A DNA stretch of 64,000 bases from Ricinus communis (lineage: Eukaryota > Streptophyta > Magnoliopsida > Malpighiales > Euphorbiaceae), in assembly GCF_019578655.1 (NCBI RefSeq), contig NC_063265.1, positions 11,752,501 through 11,816,500 of the forward strand. The letters run 5' to 3'. A program made the position numbers and the translations under genes. Below are positions 37,127 to 49,539 of the stretch, piece by piece; within the stretch, counting starts at the first letter, position 1; each line of letters starts with the position of its first letter. Below the pieces are notes generated by a model. The model ran no database searches. It was given only the letters and a program-made list of their open reading frames with translations, and was not told the DNA's origin.

Positions 37127-37186
37127 GTACCCAACATGTGCTAAGAGTAGGCTGCTGTACCCAACATGTGCTAAGAGTGGGCTGCT
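37127..37186. repeat. 30-bp tandem repeat, two copies
   Basis: Units 37127-37156 and 37157-37186, each GTACCCAACATGTGCTAAGA followed by GTAGGCTGCT or GTGGGCTGCT; a single base differs. Confidence 0.92.
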
Positions 37187-37439
37187 GCTGCCTAGCCCAA
37201 GTTGGCTGTTTAAAAAATAAAAAAAAGACACTAGAAAATGCTAAAATATTGCAAGACTGTGTGCTGACAAGCCAAGCCAAGCCAAGGAGCTGCCTAAAAG
37301 CTTCCCATGAAGAAGTAGGAAGACTGCCTTTCAGAAAATTCTCATACTTTGTAAATAGAGTAGCTTCATAAGAAAATCATGTACATGTGATGTTTGTAGA
37401 AAGTTCTAGATGAACTAATCCTAACCACATGTTAAGGAG

Positions 37440-37840
37440 GTGAAAAGCCTATATAAAGGTCACCCCACATACTTGTAAAAAAGTTTGGAAACATTAACAA
37501 AGCTCTCTATACTTTCAAGCTCAAGTGCTACTAACTCTCTGTTCTACTCTAGTCTTAAATCCTTGTTGTCTACTTTACTCAACTAAAATCACTTCCAACT
37601 CAAATTCAGACTTACTTAGTTCGACTTTCACAAAGAATGAAAGCCTTACTTTTCTAAGCTAAAGCCATACTTTCTGAACTGATCATATCTTAACAAAAGA
37701 GTTGATCAATGTTAAAGTTGACAAGTGCCTCAGCATCTCCTTGTGCTGTTCCATCAGTAAGCAAAAGATAAGTTAAAAGTTGATTTGAATTGCCCGAGGT
37801 CAATCTCACGAAGTTCTAACACAACCGGCGGTACCAGAAG
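37440..37840 (+). mobile_element. Possible LTR or pararetrovirus-like promoter and leader remnant
   Basis: A strong CTATATAAAGG box at 37449-37459 is followed by ACTTGTAAAAAAG and a C/T/A-rich leader. At about 37811-37822 the sequence TTCTAACACA, ending in CA as LTRs do, is followed by CGGTACCAGAAG. That matches 8 of 12 positions of the plant tRNA-iMet primer-binding-site consensus. No matching second LTR and no gag or pol reading frame is in view. This is a weak call; it could equally be promoter DNA of an unrecognised transcript. Confidence 0.25.
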
Positions 37841-38369
37841 AATTTGACAATTAAGAATAAGAAAATTCAGAATACCAAATTATCTTCAATTTGTCAACGT
37901 AGGTTAAATAACATCCATGCCACTTTCTTCTCTAAAGGGGCTGACGACAAAAAAAGAATCTTTGGCCCATACGGTAGAAAATGTATCTCTGTAAAGCATG
38001 AACGAATAACTGCCAACAAAATACAGAATGCTTTCACTGCTTCAACAGACAATCACATGGGATCGAAATGGTCCTTCCCACCATTTCAATCAAAAACAAT
38101 AATAGGAGAATGAAAGCCCTTACACCATCTCATTAAACGAATATGGGCTCCAATTCCTGGCATCACCTATCAAAGAAATTTGGGCATTTTCCATCTTGAG
38201 CTCGTGATTTCGATGGATGGGATCAATTTTCCTCAGTATTCTGGATATTATGATGCCAAACAAAAAAAAAAAAAAGTCAAGACGAAAATGAGATTACGGA
38301 TCCCCGAAATTGCTAATTCCCATTGGGACAGAAACATGACTCTACAAATTAGCATAAGCACGCAGAAGT

Positions 38370-41300
38370 TTACGAGTTTAAAGAGATTAGTGACCAGTAC
38401 TCACCATTTTCTTTATAAAGTAGTTGTATAGTGGTATTGAGATGCTCAACCCAGCGCTCTTCTCCTGCGAAACATACTTTTTGTAGTTTCGGTGCTCTTA
38501 TGACTCCCCGGGAGAAATCCATCATATTGGGGCACTGTGTCACTTCAACATCTTTCAAAGATGGGAATTGAATGGTGATACTCGCAGAGCAAAATCTTAT
38601 AAGGCTTTCCAAGCGATAAAGTCTCAGGTTTTCCAATTTGCTGAAAATAATATCACCTTGTGGTTCATCTGCCTCACTTGCTACAACTTCTCTCAAGATA
38701 TTGCATTCTCTCACAGTCATTTTGGTGAGATGCACGAGACTTTTGGCTACTGAGGATGTTACCAAGTACAATAGTTCATCACAATTGTACACGTCCAGAG
38801 TCTCAAGATTCTGAAAACCTGCAGATCCTGATGCCAAACTAATCAAACTGTGGCAACCCCATATTTCTAGAGTTTCAAGATTTTGAAGAGTTTGATCAGT
38901 TGGGCAATCTTGACTCCATATTTCCTTCATATCAGGAAGGTAGTCCAGTTTTAAATATCGCAGCTGAGAAAGAATCCTTGCGCTCTCATCGACAACACCA
39001 AATGAGAATAAAACTTTGAAATTAGAACATCTAAGAATAAGCTGATGCACGTTCTGGAATTTATGAAGCAGATCGCACGGAGAATCAAATGAAGTGTCAT
39101 GAAAGCAATACAGATGAAGAGTATTTAGTTTGTTGAAAGTTTCTGCTGAAAATTGGCCTTCCCGTATCGCTTTGATGTCATCGCAGCTCAATGATAAGTT
39201 GCACAAGTTAGGGACAACCTGCAAAAGAAAGAGAGACAGAAATAACAAAATATTGTTCTTTATTTTTAATATTTGTTACATAGAAAGATTGCTTTGCTAC
39301 AACAGAGATAACAAATTTTAGATAATTATTATGCTCGAGTTTTGCAAGCTTTTTCTTTTCTATAAAGAGTACTTATGCTGTATGCACACGCTCAAATATA
39401 TTTGACTTTTAAGATATATTTCCTTTTTATAAAAGAAAGAAAGAACGGTGTTTCAGACATCTGCAACATATTTTCTTTTGGTAAGACTCTGATTTTGGTT
39501 TGGTCACTGGCAATGTATATATAAATAAGTGGAAGTAGAGCTCGTACCTTTGTAAAACAAAAAAGAGGTTGCTCAGCTTGAATCTCTTGTTGGCCCTCTG
39601 TATGTGTTTCTTGTGAGCCCTGTTCGTAAGAGAAGGTCTCCAATTTGTCACACCGATACACAATCAGTTGTTCTAGCACCGGACACTCTAAAGTGTGAAT
39701 TCCAGGGTAGAAGCTCTTTAATTCTTGTAATCTCCATAGGTCAAGGAACTTGAGCCGAGGAAAAACAAACATAGGAGTTTCTTCCACTCCCACTCCATCC
39801 TCCTTTGAAACAATTTCCTCCACTCCACAACCATCCACATTAAGGGCTTCAAGTTGTGGGAGATGTTTGGCTACAGAGGTTGGGAAGATACTTTTGAGAC
39901 AAGGACATTCCCAAACTTCGACTGAAGATAGTTTCTCAAAGGAGATAATCCCTTTAGGATCCTCGTTCCACACATGCTTCAAATTTGGGAGATTATGTAT
40001 CTCCAAAGTTTCCAATTGGCTTGCTTCTGTAACCAGTTGTTCTTCGACTTTTATAAGCTCGCGGAGATCAAATACTTCTTCCAGAGAACTGCAATTCTTT
40101 ATGACCAAATTGTCGAGATTCTGGAGTCTTAGTAACATATTCGATGAAAAAATTTTAAAATTATTCATATCGAATATTTGAAGTTTCTTCAATTTGGGAA
40201 AAGCAACCTACATAATAAATTAGAAGATAAATATGGAAGAGGACAATCAAAACAGAAATCCAGAAGGAAAGAATTAAAGATATTGCACAAGAAATATATA
40301 CAACCATGTTCTATTTTATGATCTTTTGATATCAAAAGAAAAATTTATATTTGGGACCACATATTCAGGAAACGAGAAGACAATACCTTTTCGTTAAAGA
40401 GAGTAGATTTTGATATTTCAAGTTCACTGCTGAGTGCCAAATTTTCCCTTCCAAAGCTCGAGACAAATGCAACCAATTTAGGGCAGTTTTGCAACCACAA
40501 CTCTTTCATGACTGGAAATTCAATTAAATTACTTGTGAAGAACTGTGCAAGTTCTGGAAGATCTTTAAGCTTCAAAAACTCTAGTTGCCGAAGCAGCATC
40601 CGACTCGTACTTTCTTCTTCAAATCCTTCTGTGGCTATTACTTCTTCCATCATTCTACAATTGCAGACCTCGAGTTTCTTCAAATGCACAAGAGTTTGAA
40701 CCATTGAGGATGACAGTACATGTTTTAAATGACCGCAACCATCAACAGTCAAGCTTGCTAAATGTTGAATGGAAGCATACATTTCCAACTGATGGGCATG
40801 CCATATCTTCTCAATGTTGATAGAAAACAGTTTTAGGATTTTCAACTCTGAGAACTCAACCTGCAGATAATAACTTTTTATGTTTCATCAGTAGTACTTC
40901 TTCATTCTTTCCCTTAATATGGTACATGAAAATAAAGATTGTAACGTCATAATTGGTTTTTCATAGATAGTAAAAGATTCTTGCAGTGAAATGAAACATC
41001 GAAGAATAGATTACTGACCTTTGTCTCAATTATCTCATCAGTTGCATTTGACTCTGATTCCCTCAACAATGTACACGTGAAAGTGGCTGGGCAATTGACT
41101 ATGGTAATCTCTTTCAAAGACGGACACCGCACGATCCCACTTCCAGAAAAGAAATTGATTAAGCTTGGCAACGACTCAAGGGAAATGGACTTGAGCAGAG
41201 GAAATATGATCTCATTCGGAGCTTCTTCTTTCGCTAAGCCTTCTCTGATTATTGCTTGCACCAAAGCGCAATTTCTTACTTCCACCTCTTGGAGTTGCAC

Positions 41301-44300
41301 AAGGCCCATGCATATGGTAGGATTAAAAATGTATCTCAAACTACTACAGTTATGGATATTCAGCACTGTAAGGTTTTTGAAGCCCGAAATTTCACTAGAA
41401 ATATCATCCCATATGTGCCTTAGCCTTGGTAGATCAATCAAGTGAAACTTTTTTAAATTGGGTAAATGCCCAGCATATCCATAATCGTTGGACCATTCAA
41501 AATCAAACACTTTGGCTAATGAATCACAATTTCTCACCTCAAGCACCTCCAACTCATTCAAAAAGGGCAATAGATTGGAAGGAACAGAACTAGACGGAAA
41601 TGAACAATTATCCACCACCAACGATTTTAGATTATAGAAGAAATACGCGGGAAGTTGATCATGCCATTTCTCTACCAGTGTGGGAAATTCAGAAAGTTGC
41701 AAATGTTGCACACCGTTCAGTCCAACCTATACAAAGCCAAATACCAGTGTTATTAAGTAACTAACATACGAGCAAGAGAAATTTTCAAATATCTGATTTT
41801 AGTATGGAAAATTCAGAAAGTTTCAAAATGTTGCACACCACATAGATCGACCTTTAACAAAGCCAATTGTCATGTTTGTGAGCGACTAACATACGAGCAA
41901 AAATTAGATGAAGTATCCAACGTTTCTTGAAAAGATGATGAAACAAAGAAGAAAACAATTTTCTTAAATTTTCTCTGCGAAGGGTTTGGGAAAGCTTACC
42001 GAGCTAAAAAAAAAAATGAACAAATTCAAGAGGACGCATGACCAAATGGTTTAATAAACCAGAACTTACCATCTCTCTGTATAGTTGCTGTGTTGTGGTA
42101 TTAAGGTCCCCAACCGATCGCCATTTGTCTCCTTCTTTTGTTAGACTTACTTTCTCTAGCTTTGGTGCAGTTATGATGCCGTGGGAGAAAAACTCCATTC
42201 TGGGGCAGGCTGTCACTATCAGTTCCTCTAAAGATGGGAATTTGACTCGGCAATTCACTGAGCAAACGGTAGTGAGCCTTGTTAAATCATCAAGTCTCAG
42301 ACTTTCCAATTTGCTGAAAGTAATCTCACTTTCCATTTCATCTCCCTCATTTGCCACAATTTCTCTCAACATTTTGCAATTGCTTACCTTCATTTCTCCG
42401 AGTTGTACCAAACTTTTGGCAGTTGTGGATGTTAGTAAGCTTACTAATCCATTACACTCGTGCACTTCCAAAGATGCAAGATTTTTGAAAGTTGCAGATG
42501 ATGGTGCTAAATTTATCAATTTCTTGCAATACATTACTTCAAGAGTTTCAAGATTTTGAAGAGATTGGTTTGGTTGGCATTCTTGGTTCCATATACGCCT
42601 AATATCCCGAAGACTATTCAAAGTTAAGTGTCGTAAATTTGAAAGAATCCTTACATTGTTATCTTCACCAACTAAGGGATATGGAAATAGATCTTCTACA
42701 TTGCTACAAGTGAGGAGTAGAGTTTCAACATTCTGGAATCTTTGGAGGAGGTCAAATGGAAAATAGGATGATCTGTCATGAAAGCATTGCAGGTCAAGAC
42801 GTTCTAGTTTGTGAAAGAGACTTGCTGGAAGCTGGGCTTGCCTTATCATCATGGTCTCCTTGTTACTGAGTGACAATGACTTCAAGTGGCTTACAACCTG
42901 ATAAATTAACCAAATGCATTATATTTAAAGAAAAACATATAAAATAAACACAAAACAAATGAATGAAAAGTTTCAGAAAAATAAATAATAACAAGTGATT
43001 TTTCCGGCAATCAACTTTTTCTTTTCTTAATGTTCAGCGCAAAATAAATAGTCCTCTTAATTGTGGTTTATTGCACATACCTGTGTAAAAGAGAAAAGAG
43101 GTTGCTGAAATTCAACGTCCACTTGGTTCTCCCCGCGACCAACTTGCAAGCACTGAGATTCTAAAGTAAAAAGCTCTAGATTGTCGCAGTCATGGATAGT
43201 CAACTTTTCCAGCTTAGGACAATCTAAAATATGACGTCCTGGATAGAAATTCTTTACTTCTTCTAGAATCCAAAGTTTCATCGACTTAAGCTGAGGAAAC
43301 ACAAATCTTGGAGTTGCTTCTACTCTATCCTTGGCAACAATTTCCTGCAACCCACAATTTACTATTGAAAGATCTTCGAGTTGTGAAAGACTTTTAGCTA
43401 TTGAAGCCGGGAAAAGATTTTTCAAACTAGGACAGTTTTCAGCAGACAATGAACGTAAGTTATCAAAGGAGAAGACTCCTTGGGGATCTCCACTCCAAAC
43501 ATGCTTCAAGGATGGGAGGTTTTCTATAGTCAAATCTCTCAATTGAGCAACTACTGGTAAAACACGTTTTTGTTTTCCTTCTGTGGCCATCAGCTCTTGT
43601 AGATTAAACACCTCCTCCAGTAAATCACAATTTGTTACTACAACATCTTCAAGCTTTTGCAATGCTCTCAACATTTTCGATGGAAAAATTGTCACTAGCT
43701 CTTTACAATTTTGAATCTTAACTATTTTCAATTTGCAAAAGGAATCTCCCCTGTCTTCACTTTCCCATATCATCCTCAAATTATTCATGTAGACAATTTC
43801 CAATTTTTCCAAGATCGGAAATGAAACCTGACAAATTCAAGTATTTTTGGATTTATAAATTAGACCGAGTGATTAAATATAAATAAAATTAAAGATTAGT
43901 GACAAATAAAGAGTGTCCATTTACCTGAGTTTTTACGCAGCAGATAATTGTAAAGATATTGGAAGAAAGAAAAGGAAAAGATATCTTACCTTTTCATCGA
44001 AAAGAGTTGAGTTTGTTTCTCTACCTCCTCTATTTGCTTCCATATTTGTGCTTGCAGAACTAGAGATAAATTTCAGCAGACGAGGGCAGTTTTCGATCCT
44101 TAAGGCATTGAGAGAGGGACACTCAATTAAGTTACCGAAGCAAAACCTTATCAAATTTGGAAGACTTTTGAGCTTTAGAGTGTGTAGTATGGGGAAGTGC
44201 AGCTTGCTATTATGTTTTGTTAATCCTTCTGCAACTATTATTTCTTCCATAAAACTGCAATCGCTTATCTCAAGATACTCGAGTTGGCTAAGATTTTCCA

Positions 44301-47300
44301 CCATAGAAGATGTAAATAAATAACTTAACTTCCCACAACCCTCCACGATCAAGCTTGTTAAGTTTTGAACGGATGAAGGTGGTTCTTTGACTTGGTTACG
44401 CCATATCTTCTCCATATTATTAATTGAGGATAACTTCAAGTTTAGCAAATTGGAAAATTCAATCTGCAGGTAGATAAATTCAATCCGTTTTAGAATTCAT
44501 AAGATATAGCAAGAGAAATATAATCAAATTAAAAAAATTGCTAACTTTTACCTTTTGGCCAAAAAGTACCGATGGAGTTTCAGAAATGATCTGTGCACAT
44601 CCCGCATCAAGTCCTGCTAACTTCTGCATTCTTTGGGAGCAAAAGCTTGTAAACCGAGGTAGATATTCCAATGTCAATGTGCGTAAACGTATCGGTTTTA
44701 TTATTTCATCTCTTCCACTATCATCTTCAATTTCCTCCACAACTATCTCTTCCATTATATTGCAACTACTGACATCTATTTCTTCAAGTTGAACAAGGCC
44801 TCTAAACATTGAGAAATAAAAAAGATTCTTTAACGCATTGCAATGTTCCACTTTTAGCTTTCTTAATTTGCTAAAAGACCCTGACATAAGCTGGCCGTAG
44901 CATATCTGCCCCAAGTTATTCAAATTGTCTACCAGTAATGACTCCAACCTTGGGAAAGCAATGTAATGATTGCCCATACTCAGACAATCCACAATATATT
45001 GTATCTCACTACTATTTTGTATATGGAGATGTTTCAATTGAGGAAAACCTTGGCCATCTAATTCATAGAGCACATTTCTTACACCCTCCAATTCATCCAA
45101 ATATAAATCTTCAGTTGTCATCAACAACACTTTAACCTTCTCTATTTCAATGCTTGAATTGAGTTTCAGTTTCAAGGTTCTTGAGGCTTCGTACTTACCA
45201 AACCAGCTCCACTCTTCTCCGATAAATACTTTATATAGATCCAGCTTTTCGGAGAACACATCTCTGGGCAGAATTTCTGCATTTATGATATGTAGTTCAA
45301 GAGTTACAAGGTTTGGCAGAAGCTTCAGTTCATCTAGGCTAGCATTGTTTCTATCACCATCATGTTCTTCACTCTCCCATTGCACAAAGCTGTTTCCCAT
45401 ATACAGCTCCTCCAACTTTGTCAAGCATGATAAAACACCTTTTGGAATGACTTCGAGTTTTTGGCACCTGCTCAGGTCCAGAAGTTGTAAACGAGTCAAC
45501 TTCCCTACTTCCCTTGGCAACTGAACCATGGTGGAGCCAATAAAGCTAAGCACTTGCAATTTCTTTAGCTCTCCAATTGCAGCTATGTCTTCCAAAGTAC
45601 AACGATCCAGGCACAACGTTTGAAGATTCTCAAGACATTGAAGTGACAAAGGCATCGGTGACAAACGCACATTAGATAAATCCATAAGTTTCAGCTTTTT
45701 CATTCTACTGAAAAAATTATCTGGTATTTTGAGTGATGAATCTTTATTGTAAAGTAAAAATGATTGGAGGTCTGGACATTCAAACACTTCAGGAAGCTTA
45801 GGAATTTTGCAATCTGGTAAAGAGATTGCAGTGAACTGTTCAAGTATGTCCTTCTCTGGCCATTCTTCCAATCCCGAGTCACATGCTACTGCAAAGACAT
45901 GATGATCCCTTGATGCAACCAACGTTGCAAAATTGTGAACAACATCATGCATTCTAACTTCATCATCATCGTCGCCTTCGAGCAATAAACAAGACCTTTT
46001 GAGGTCATTGACTACTTTGAGTAGTCTATTTCTTGCTGCTTTAACTGTAGTGCGTTGATTAAATAAGCCCAAACCCAGACTATACTTCAACAAGTCACTG
46101 ACTACTATATAGTGAGCTTTAAGTTGTCCACAAAGGACGAACAAGGACTTTTCTTCAGCTCCTAAAAAGTTGTAACTCAACTTCAAGGCCGTGTAGCTGG
46201 CTTCATATCCTTCTTTGTCAAATTTATTCAAATCTTCCAAAGCATCCCTCCATTCACACAACTCCTTATTTTTCAATGCCGTTGCAACAGCTACAATTAG
46301 AACGGGCAATCCTGCACATTTACGTGCTATTTGAGTAGCTATAGGATGGAGAGTGGGATCTTTGACCTCACCCGCCTTCTTCTCAAATAGTTGCCATGCC
46401 TCTTCATCTTGTAAAACACGGAGCAGAAAATGTCTCTGCACGTCCATTGCCAGCAATACATTTAAATTCCTGGAGGTCATCAATATTTTGCATCCTTTAT
46501 GATCATTACCATAAGGAATTCCTAACTCCTCCAATGCGATTTTATGCCAAATATTATCAAGAATTACCAGAACTTTCTCGTCTTGTTTCAGTCGTGCACG
46601 CAGCCGAGCTGCCCTTACTTGAGTGGATTCTACATCAAATTTCAGGCCTAACCAATCTGCAATGTCTTGTTGAATCTTATTCAAATCTGGATTGTCTGTT
46701 ACAGTTGCTGTAGCCACCACTTTGAAAATCCCAGTTTCCTTAACTTGTGCAGTGACTTGTTTCAGTAGCGTGGTTTTGCCCACGCCTCCCAATCCATACA
46801 CCCCAATTAAATTGACATCAGCATCCTTCAATGCTCCAATAATCTCTTCCAGAACTTGATTTCTCGAGTCAAAGGTCTCATAATCTTTTGCCACCTCAAA
46901 CTTCTGCACAGAAATAATATAGGAAATTCTATCAAAAGTATTTTCTCCTCGGACTTCATCAACAACAGGTAATGACTCCTTCTTTGCCTTTCTACTGAGC
47001 ATGTATCGCGTTTTCCAATTAGGATTGCATCCGATGAAGCAACCCTCGTTTGCTCTATCATTATCTTCGTTGAGAATAGTCTCTGCAGCTTCAATGGCCT
47101 CGTCCGCACTTGTCAGCCACTTGCTTACAATTTCCTCAATTTCTTCACCTTTAGCTATAGCCTCCTCCACTCGGTGCATCACGCTCACTTTTTCAGCTTT
47201 TAGCTTCTCAACTTTACTTTTAAGGCCTTGGATGTTGGAACTGTAGTTCCAAATATACCCGATTTGGCGCCATATCGAATCAACCAATTGGTCTGTAACT

Positions 47301-47335
47301 TTGCTTACAACAGCTTCGCCCACAGCAATTTCCAT
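38370..47335 (-). CDS. CC-NB-ARC-LRR resistance protein (CNL), very large, duplicated LRR exon block
   Basis: Intracellular immune receptor, about 2,507 aa. Exons in transcription order: 44552-47335, 43990-44463, 43081-43827, 42070-42897, 41019-41726, 40387-40860, 39548-40207, 38370-39218 (TAA). All seven introns are GT-AG and phase 0. Exon 1 (928 codons) carries an N-terminal coiled coil (about 1-160) without EDVID, as in the RPS2/RPS5/At4g27190 group. The NB-ARC domain has P-loop GLGGVGKTT at 181-189, kinase-2 LVILDNIW ending at W263 (the CNL tryptophan), ILMTSRN at 285-291, GLPL-like AGLPV at 341-345 and MHD at 462-464. LRRs begin about residue 480 and fill the rest. Exons 2, 3 and 4 are paralogous to exons 6, 7 and 8. 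All catalytic NB motifs are intact, so the gene looks functional. The last exon runs through a donor-like GTGAGT at 38404 to its stop. Confidence 0.92.
46771..46798 (-). promoter_or_regulatory. Candidate miR482/2118-type target site in the P-loop
   Basis: The P-loop coding stretch reads GGATTGGGAGGCGTGGGCAA on the minus strand. Many plant NLR genes are targeted by miR482/2118 exactly over this motif. Whether this site pairs well enough depends on the miRNA variants of the species, which cannot be judged here. Confidence 0.3.
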
Positions 47336-47338
47336 TCT

Positions 47339-48880
47339 CTATGTTCAACAACAAATAAGAAATACGTAAAAAGAAGACTATAGCAGCGAATTAAGCTAGA
47401 TAACTAAGGTTATGCTTATGGTATTAAGCATCAAAGAATAAAAGGAAAGAAAGCAACAAGATTTTCTTTTTTTATGCCAGCGTCTTTGTAATGCATATGT
47501 AAAATGTTGTGATCCTCTTTTATTGTAAATGTATAGATAATTGATATAAATTTTTTAATTTTAAATATATATATATATATATATATAAATCATTTAATAT
47601 TAAAATATAAAATACTTATACATACATTTTATTTTTTTATTTATTATAATTTATAAAATTATGTAAATAACTCAGTTAAGATTTAATTGCTTTAACTAAA
47701 ATCTAATAACTCCATTGGCTTTTCTTAGGAATAGTGAACAGGCCAAGTGAAATATATTAGTGTATTCTTTTACGGATGAAGTTTTAAAATGTACTATAAT
47801 TTGATATTCTTTCTTCAAATGGCTATGATTTGATACTTTTATATTCCGGAAATAAGTATTTTTTTGTACTAAAAAAGGACAATTGTGTTCTATATTTTTT
47901 ATTTTTAAGTATACACCATATTTTTATATTTAATTTACATAATTTTATATATTAAAATATAAATTTTTAAATAATATAACATCTAACCATATATATTATA
48001 TTCTTTTTAAAGTAACTACCTTTTAAATTAGATAAAAAAAAATTTAAAACTAAAGATTCATTTTGTGGTAATAAAGTGTTCAATTGGATGCTAAATTAAA
48101 AAATTTATTTTATTTTAATATTTACAATACAAAAGAAAAATGGTATATATTTGAAAAAAATAAAATACAGTACTTTCTTAACTTCTATACATAAGTATTG
48201 ATTAAAAAGCCCCCTCTATTTGAAATTTAGCAATATTATTATCTGATTTTTGTTGTTAACGGATAATTCTCCATATTATTCTTTTTTTAAAGGGTGGAAT
48301 TCATTCCATAATCCTTGGCTGGCAATCTTGGGATGATACAATCACGAACACCTCTGAGCCAAAAAGCATTATATTAGCCCTTCCTAATTTCTATTTTATT
48401 ATAAAACGACTAAACATTAAGTTTTTTTTTTTTCATATTTTTTAGTTATTAGTCGTGATATTTTATTTTAATATTATTTTAGAGATAATTATAAATTTAA
48501 TATTAAATTTTTTAATTTTTAATTCTTTTTATCTCTATTCTATTTTGTATTAAATATTCTTTTAGGACTAAAGTAATATTTCCTCTTGCAAATGAGTAAC
48601 CAAACAAAGCAAGCAGAGGACACCATGAATGAAAATAGAAAGAAGAATTTTGAATAATTAAGTGAAGATTATAGAGAGAGAAGGAAAAGTGAGCGTGGAA
48701 GCTAACTCACCTCTTCTTTCTTACAGGAGTAGCCGATCAATGCTGAGAATTTACTGAAAAAGGCACTGCAATTTGCTTGGAATTCGTAAAGAACAAGAGA
48801 GATTTTCTTTCTGTGATCAACGAGATGAAGAAAATGAGTAAATGAGAAAACATACGGAAAGAGTTTAAAAAGTGATGTGC
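47339..48880 (-). other. Leader exon and 5' UTR intron of the NLR gene
   Basis: On the minus strand a leader stretch at about 48711-48880 ends in AAGAAGAG|GTGAGTTAG, a strong donor. A matching acceptor (ACATAG) ends at 47339, four bases before the ATG at 47335. This implies a 5' UTR intron of about 1.37 kb, common in this NLR group. The transcription start is not located. Confidence 0.5.
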
Positions 48881-49401
48881 CTCAGCTGTCATTTGAGAAA
48901 TTATTGGCTCATTTTTTATTTCTAAATCCCCTTATTAGCATTTAAAATGTTAAGTCAACTGTTCTGTCAATTTTATTTTTATTTTTATTTATTTTTTTCT
49001 CTTTTAAGAAAAGGATTGATGCCTTAAAGAAACAGTACTGACGCAAGCTTTTTTTTTTTTTTTTTTATTTCCTGAAGTTTTATTAGATTTTTTTTATTTC
49101 TTTCAGAAAAACTATTTAAAAATGACTCGCCAAAAAGCGTCAAATAAGGTGGCCGGTGATAGCATCAGCACCAATTATTTTTATAAAATCCTGTCTGGCA
49201 TCAATATAAATTCAATCATGTCAAGAAATGCTTTAATTAATTGGACTGCGAAGAACTTGATTGCAATTGTTCATCTGTCTTTATTTGGATGGGTAATTCT
49301 TGGGTTATTGAAATTAATCCTCAACTACATTGTCATTTTTTGCAAGCCTCAAACTCCAATACAACTCTTTTTATCTAACAATTAAGGATTAACTATTCAA
49401 C

Positions 49402-49539
49402 ATGAGTTCTGATGGAAATTCTGCAAAAGCTACTGTCTCTGATGCTGAAACTATTACTGCCAACAACAATGTTGCTGCTACTGCCTCCAATGCAAACGTT
49501 GCTAGCTCCGATGCTAATTCAAGAAAGATGGAATTATGA
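49402..49539 (+). other. Small Ala/Asn/Ser-rich ORF, 45 aa, unrecognised
   Basis: An isolated 46-codon frame beginning MSSDGNSAKATVSDAETI and ending at TGA 49537-49539, with strongly coding-like composition (Ala, Asn, Ser, Thr) against an AT-rich background. Low-complexity starts of this kind occur in copia-type gag proteins, but nothing gag-like follows. It may be an exon fragment or chance. Confidence 0.25.

Larger units (their letters stand above)
35433..38369. other. Spacer between the copine and NLR genes
   Basis: Copine 3' UTR with an A-rich run near 35571-35587, then AT-rich DNA. It holds one copy of a dispersed repeat (36663-36811), a 30-bp tandem repeat (37127-37186) and a promoter- or LTR-like stretch (about 37080-37825). 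The short frames at 37844-38431 on the plus strand show no recognisable family. Confidence 0.45.

Noticed and set aside
37127..37186. CRISPR-like repeat
   Set aside because: Only two directly adjacent 30-bp units without spacers; an ordinary tandem duplication in a plant nuclear sequence.
35613..37822. TGTTAGAA at 35613 and TTCTAACA before 37822 as the two ends of a 2.2-kb LTR
   Set aside because: An 8-base inverted match over this distance is expected by chance, and the left end falls in the copine 3' UTR.
49122..49385. 87-aa hydrophobic frame next to the NLR leader
   Set aside because: Composition matches AT-rich random frames, and no exon structure or homologous motif is evident.
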